Source: Diorhabda sublineata (taxonomy: Eukaryota; Arthropoda; Insecta; Coleoptera; Chrysomelidae). From it: a stretch of 64,000 bases of DNA. The notes under the pieces were generated by a model that ran no database searches, was not told where the DNA came from, and was given only the letters and a program-made list of their open reading frames with translations. Below are positions 60,836 through 64,000 of the stretch, piece after piece (within the stretch, counting starts at the first letter, position 1; each line of letters begins with the position of its first letter). The translations under genes and the position numbers were made by a program. The stretch is taken from assembly GCF_026230105.1 (NCBI RefSeq), contig NC_079482.1, positions 15,934,001 through 15,998,000 on the forward strand. The letters run 5' to 3'.

Positions 60836-61470
60836 TTATTTTTCAAAAAATTTCCCCAATGGTTTTATGAATAGAAAACAGCAATATTTATTATGGTCTT
60901 CATTAATTTTTTCTTCCACATCTTTTTCATTAGCATCTGCATACAGTATAATCTGAAAATGTGAAGAACTGTGCATTGAAATTAAAAAATTGTAAGTTAG
61001 GAACATACAAAGAATAAAACAGCGGTCCAAAAACTGAACCCTAGGGTACCCCGTAATTATTATGTAACTTTATGCTACATATGTTACCCAATTTAACATA
61101 TTGGCTACGTCCCTTCAAATATGATTCTATAATGCAAAAAAATGTATCCCTAAAGTTTATATTAAACACTTTTTTGAAAAGTATATCTACGTTAACTACA
61201 TCGAATGCATTGCTTAATTCGAATGAGATTGCAACTACAATCTTTTTTTAATCCAAATCTTTTGTTACGAAATTTACAAAGTCTAAAGTTACAGACAATG
61301 TACTACTTTTTTGTATGAAACCGTACTGAAATTCATCATATAGTGAATTACTAATCATAATTTGAGTCATCCACTTTTTAATTACTTTCTCAAGAATTTT
61401 CGATAAAATATTCAAAGGCGCAGTTAAAAACAAAACCAAACAAAACCCTACTATCGAATAAGTCACACAT
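60836..61470 (-). pseudogene. Non-LTR retrotransposon RT (CR1/Jockey-like)
   Basis: Minus strand, open frame 61466-61248: LNILSKILEKVIKKWMTQ and YDEFQYGFIQKSSTLSVTLD, the first RT blocks (relatives: LSKILEK...NQ.GFR...ST). Then ISFELSNAFDVVNVDILFKK with the first catalytic aspartate, SYLKGRSQYVKLGNI, GSVFGPLFYSLYV, and near 60980 an eroded F-D-DT...YAD block (open frame 61030-60836, QIILYADANEKDVEEKINED). The order is complete for an RT palm, interrupted by stops and frameshifts. Its 5' side faces the RTE-like piece on the other strand, 330 bases away. Confidence 0.7.
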
Positions 61471-61799
61471 GTTGTATTACAAAAACACTTACCACAACAG
61501 AACTTACATCACTTACTTACATCGGGGTACAGAAAAATTTCAGATGTGCATTGGGACAAAGCTTCTCAAAATATATTTCTCTTCATTCCATTTTAACCAA
61601 GTGGAAATTTTAAAATGATATACTAGATAACTCCACAATAAATCATTTGTATTTGAAATATAATTCATAATGTTGGGTGGCAGCTTTGAGGATATCTGTA
61701 ACTTTTGGCGAAGCAGTTGAGAGTTTTGTTTAGATTGGGCGGAGATAGGCGCATGAATGAACAAAAGACCAAATATATGAAGCTGGAATAGCTGCATCC

Positions 61800-62350
61800 C
61801 ATTGAAAGTGTCGACAGAGCAAAACAAAGAGTATAAATTTGATGAAGTCCAGGAGTTCGAATACTTGGGAGTGATAGTGAGAAAAGAAAGAGGTGAAACC
61901 AGGGAAATCAACAAAAGACTGGAGAGAGGGTACAACACGTTTGGAGCCGTAGGAGGACTATTGGGATCAAAAGATATTTAAGAGCCGCTAAGTAGGCACA
62001 AGACAGTTATACAACCATCGGTATTGTATGCCAGTGAAAGCTGGATCATGAACAAAAAAGAAGAAAATAAAATAAACATATGGCAGAGAAAGGTACTAAG
62101 GAGGATTTTCGGAGGAGATCGAGAGCAAAACGAGTGGGGAAGAAGAACGAACGCCGATACCAAAGAACTGTATGGCCAAACTTAGATGGGATATGTGATC
62201 AGAGCAAAGAGACTCTATTAGATGAGGCATATAGCCAGAAATGAAGAAGACAGTTGGGTGAGAAGATCCTTGTTAATGGTAAAAAGAGAGCTGGCGCTAA
62301 GCAGCCATGAACAAAAATAGAAAGAGAAAAGCAGTGGAGCGACTCCTAGA
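61800..62350 (+). pseudogene. RTE-like retrotransposon C-terminal region, 5'-truncated
   Basis: Plus strand: YKFDEVQEFEYLGVIVRKER, then EINKRLERGYNTFGAVGGLL, HKTVIQPSVLYASESWIMNK, INIWQRKVLRRIFGG, and WGRRTNADTKELYGQ near 62155. This runs to about 62180 with only one or two stops. It then decays through YVIRAKRLY and MRHIARNEEDSWVRRS. It fits the region after the RT palm of insect RTE-like elements (F.YLG...TVI.PVLYGSE.W...E..WERKVLRRIFGG). Starting abruptly in the C-terminal half is the usual 5' truncation. This is the best preserved retrotransposon coding stretch in the window. Confidence 0.8.
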
Positions 62351-64000
62351 CTTGTGCCTATAAGGTCTGTAGAACTGTATTTATGTATATTGAGGTAGGC
62401 AGTCGATGAATATGTGTTTGATAGTAATAGTAGCATGATGTTTATGACACACCATATGACTCCCTTTTACATAAAAAACCGTGTGTAATGTCTTCGTATT
62501 CTTCATAGTTTTCCTTTAACTTGTGAAAATCGGGTGTTATTTGACATGTGAGTGATAGATGTGAAAATAATTTTTACACCTCGTTTAGTAGGACACCGTA
62601 CCCACTAAAACCACACTTCGTTCTACTTGCATCTTTATAAACATTTCAGACCGCGTAAACATTACTTCAAAAGTTCAAATTGTCTACTATAATGTGAGAA
62701 GATCAATGGATGTTCTATAGTGCTGCTGATCTATTGCCACATAATTCACCTCTAAAATTTTGAATGTGGGTTGTTGGAAACTTCTTTGTTTGGAAACTAT
62801 ATGAGTGTGATTTTTATATGAAGAGCAAAACATTTTTGGTTGGTATTATGTATGCTAGAATCAAGAATTTTGTTAATGCAACCATTGTAAAGCTTAGAAC
62901 GGATGAGGTCGTAATTTAATTACGTTGATTCTTGTTGAGCAGGAAGGCAGTTGAATGGTTTTATATAAAAAATTGGATATTCTCTATGAAATATATAGTT
63001 TTTGAAAAATGTCAGTGCTAGGTAAGAAAATCTATCTTGTAGTAGGTTTGTTACATTATAAAGGAGATTGCGTGCGAACTAAAAATATTTAACTAGTAGT
63101 AAGTAAATACTTAGATGATGAGAAGATGTTTTACAAATTTTATTGCAGTGGGGAAGTTCTCACCTAACTCTTTAATAAATGAGTAGTATCTTATATTGAA
63201 CCCGAGAAAATGTCATAATTTGTTTAGTGAAGATAAGATCTGATACCATTTACTCAACAAGACCAATAGAGAATATCAAACTATAAGTGGCATAGGAGAG
63301 GTATTTTGCCATGCACTGCTTGAACAAGATATGATTAAAGTTTTTAAGTTATTTAGGTGTATTTAGGTGTATATATTCGATAGGAATCATTTCCAACTAA
63401 TAAATGCAATTGAAATAATATTTTAATTACTTCAAGTAAATGAAACGACATCGGAGTAGGTATATTAAAGAACGATAAATGAAGTACTGTAGTTGAGTAA
63501 ATTTCATCCGAAAGGAATTGAAACAATAAAACAGTTCAATACGATGATTTCGACAGAATGTTTGAGCAACATCTGCTTCTATAATTGTAATCAAATGGAT
63601 GTTGCTGGTAACATTATGGTGCATTTCATTTACTCCCAACGCGTTGAATCATCGTTATATTATTTTCTTTGAGTGAGATTGTGGCTGAATAACAGATGGA
63701 TTGATCAAAAAGGAGTGACAGAATAGCTACCACAATTGTTTGTAGTTTTCCTTCCATGAAATCGATTATTCATGAAACACAGCATTGCATTTAAGAAGAT
63801 TTGGAAAGAAGAATAAAAGATACGTACAGAGTGTTTCAGGCAGTCCAAGCTCAGTGTTTGAACAACAACAAACAAATCAAAAGATTCATGCACTACTCAT
63901 AAATTGTTCCATTGCAAAATACTGTACCCTGAAATTATTGCGACGAAGAACAATATGGCAGAGTAATTAAGTTTTAAATTTGTATTGAGGATTATTTTCT
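62351..64000. other. AT-rich spacer, nothing recognised
   Basis: Short open frames without recognisable motifs. Confidence 0.45.

Noticed and set aside
1..64000. Prokaryotic-style system, CRISPR array or host gene cluster
   Set aside because: No spaced direct repeats, operons or long intact ORFs. All strong coding signals are eukaryotic transposable elements.

Overview
This looks like a piece of a large, AT-rich insect genome, probably a beetle (the order is an inference from the mix of element families). I find no ordinary host gene, no rRNA or tRNA gene and no CRISPR array. What is readable is a dense graveyard of transposable elements. Nearly all are truncated, frameshifted or internally deleted, and they are separated by AT-rich DNA in which I see nothing. 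All family assignments come from reading protein motifs by eye; no database search was possible.

Layout. 0.3-2.1 kb: an element with roughly 300-bp terminal inverted repeats (TIRs) enclosing the broken 3' end of a CXC (tesmin/TSO1-like) domain gene with an acidic tail. 3.5-4.4 kb: a broken tyrosine recombinase of Crypton/DIRS type. 5 kb: two unassigned ORFs. 8.3-10.3 kb: R1/Jockey-like non-LTR pieces in the wrong order (RNase H before reverse transcriptase, RT). 12 kb: a short DDE transposase fragment and a (TA)n tract. 16.7-18.1 kb: Jockey element. 19.6-21.4 kb: pogo/Tigger-type transposase with a C-terminal zinc-finger tail. 22.8-24.0 kb: non-LTR RT and an RTE-type tail. 25.7-32.8 kb: four mariner copies, one Jockey 3' end and two copies of an unnamed repeat. 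34.4-36.1 kb: Gypsy 5' LTR plus gag with a SAP-like start and a zinc knuckle, minus strand. 37.8-38.6 kb: mariner. 41.4 kb: LTR-like sequence. 44.4 kb: one hAT-like end. 44.9-46.2 kb: mariner, minus strand. 47.0-47.7 kb: a well-preserved MITE. 48.5 kb: non-LTR tail. 50.1-51.7 kb: Penelope-like element with GIY-YIG nuclease. 55.1-56.9 kb: mariner-like element with long TIRs. 57.0-58.6 kb: Jockey, minus strand. 59.7-60.5 kb: an unassigned coding remnant flanked by a repeated motif. 60.8-62.4 kb: two non-LTR pieces on opposite strands.

The genes do not form a working system: each was a self-contained mobile element, and no reading frame is complete. The parts most worth following up are the long-TIR CXC element, the recombinase remnant, the 41-codon tandem duplication beside the Penelope element, and the unassigned coding remnant near 60 kb.
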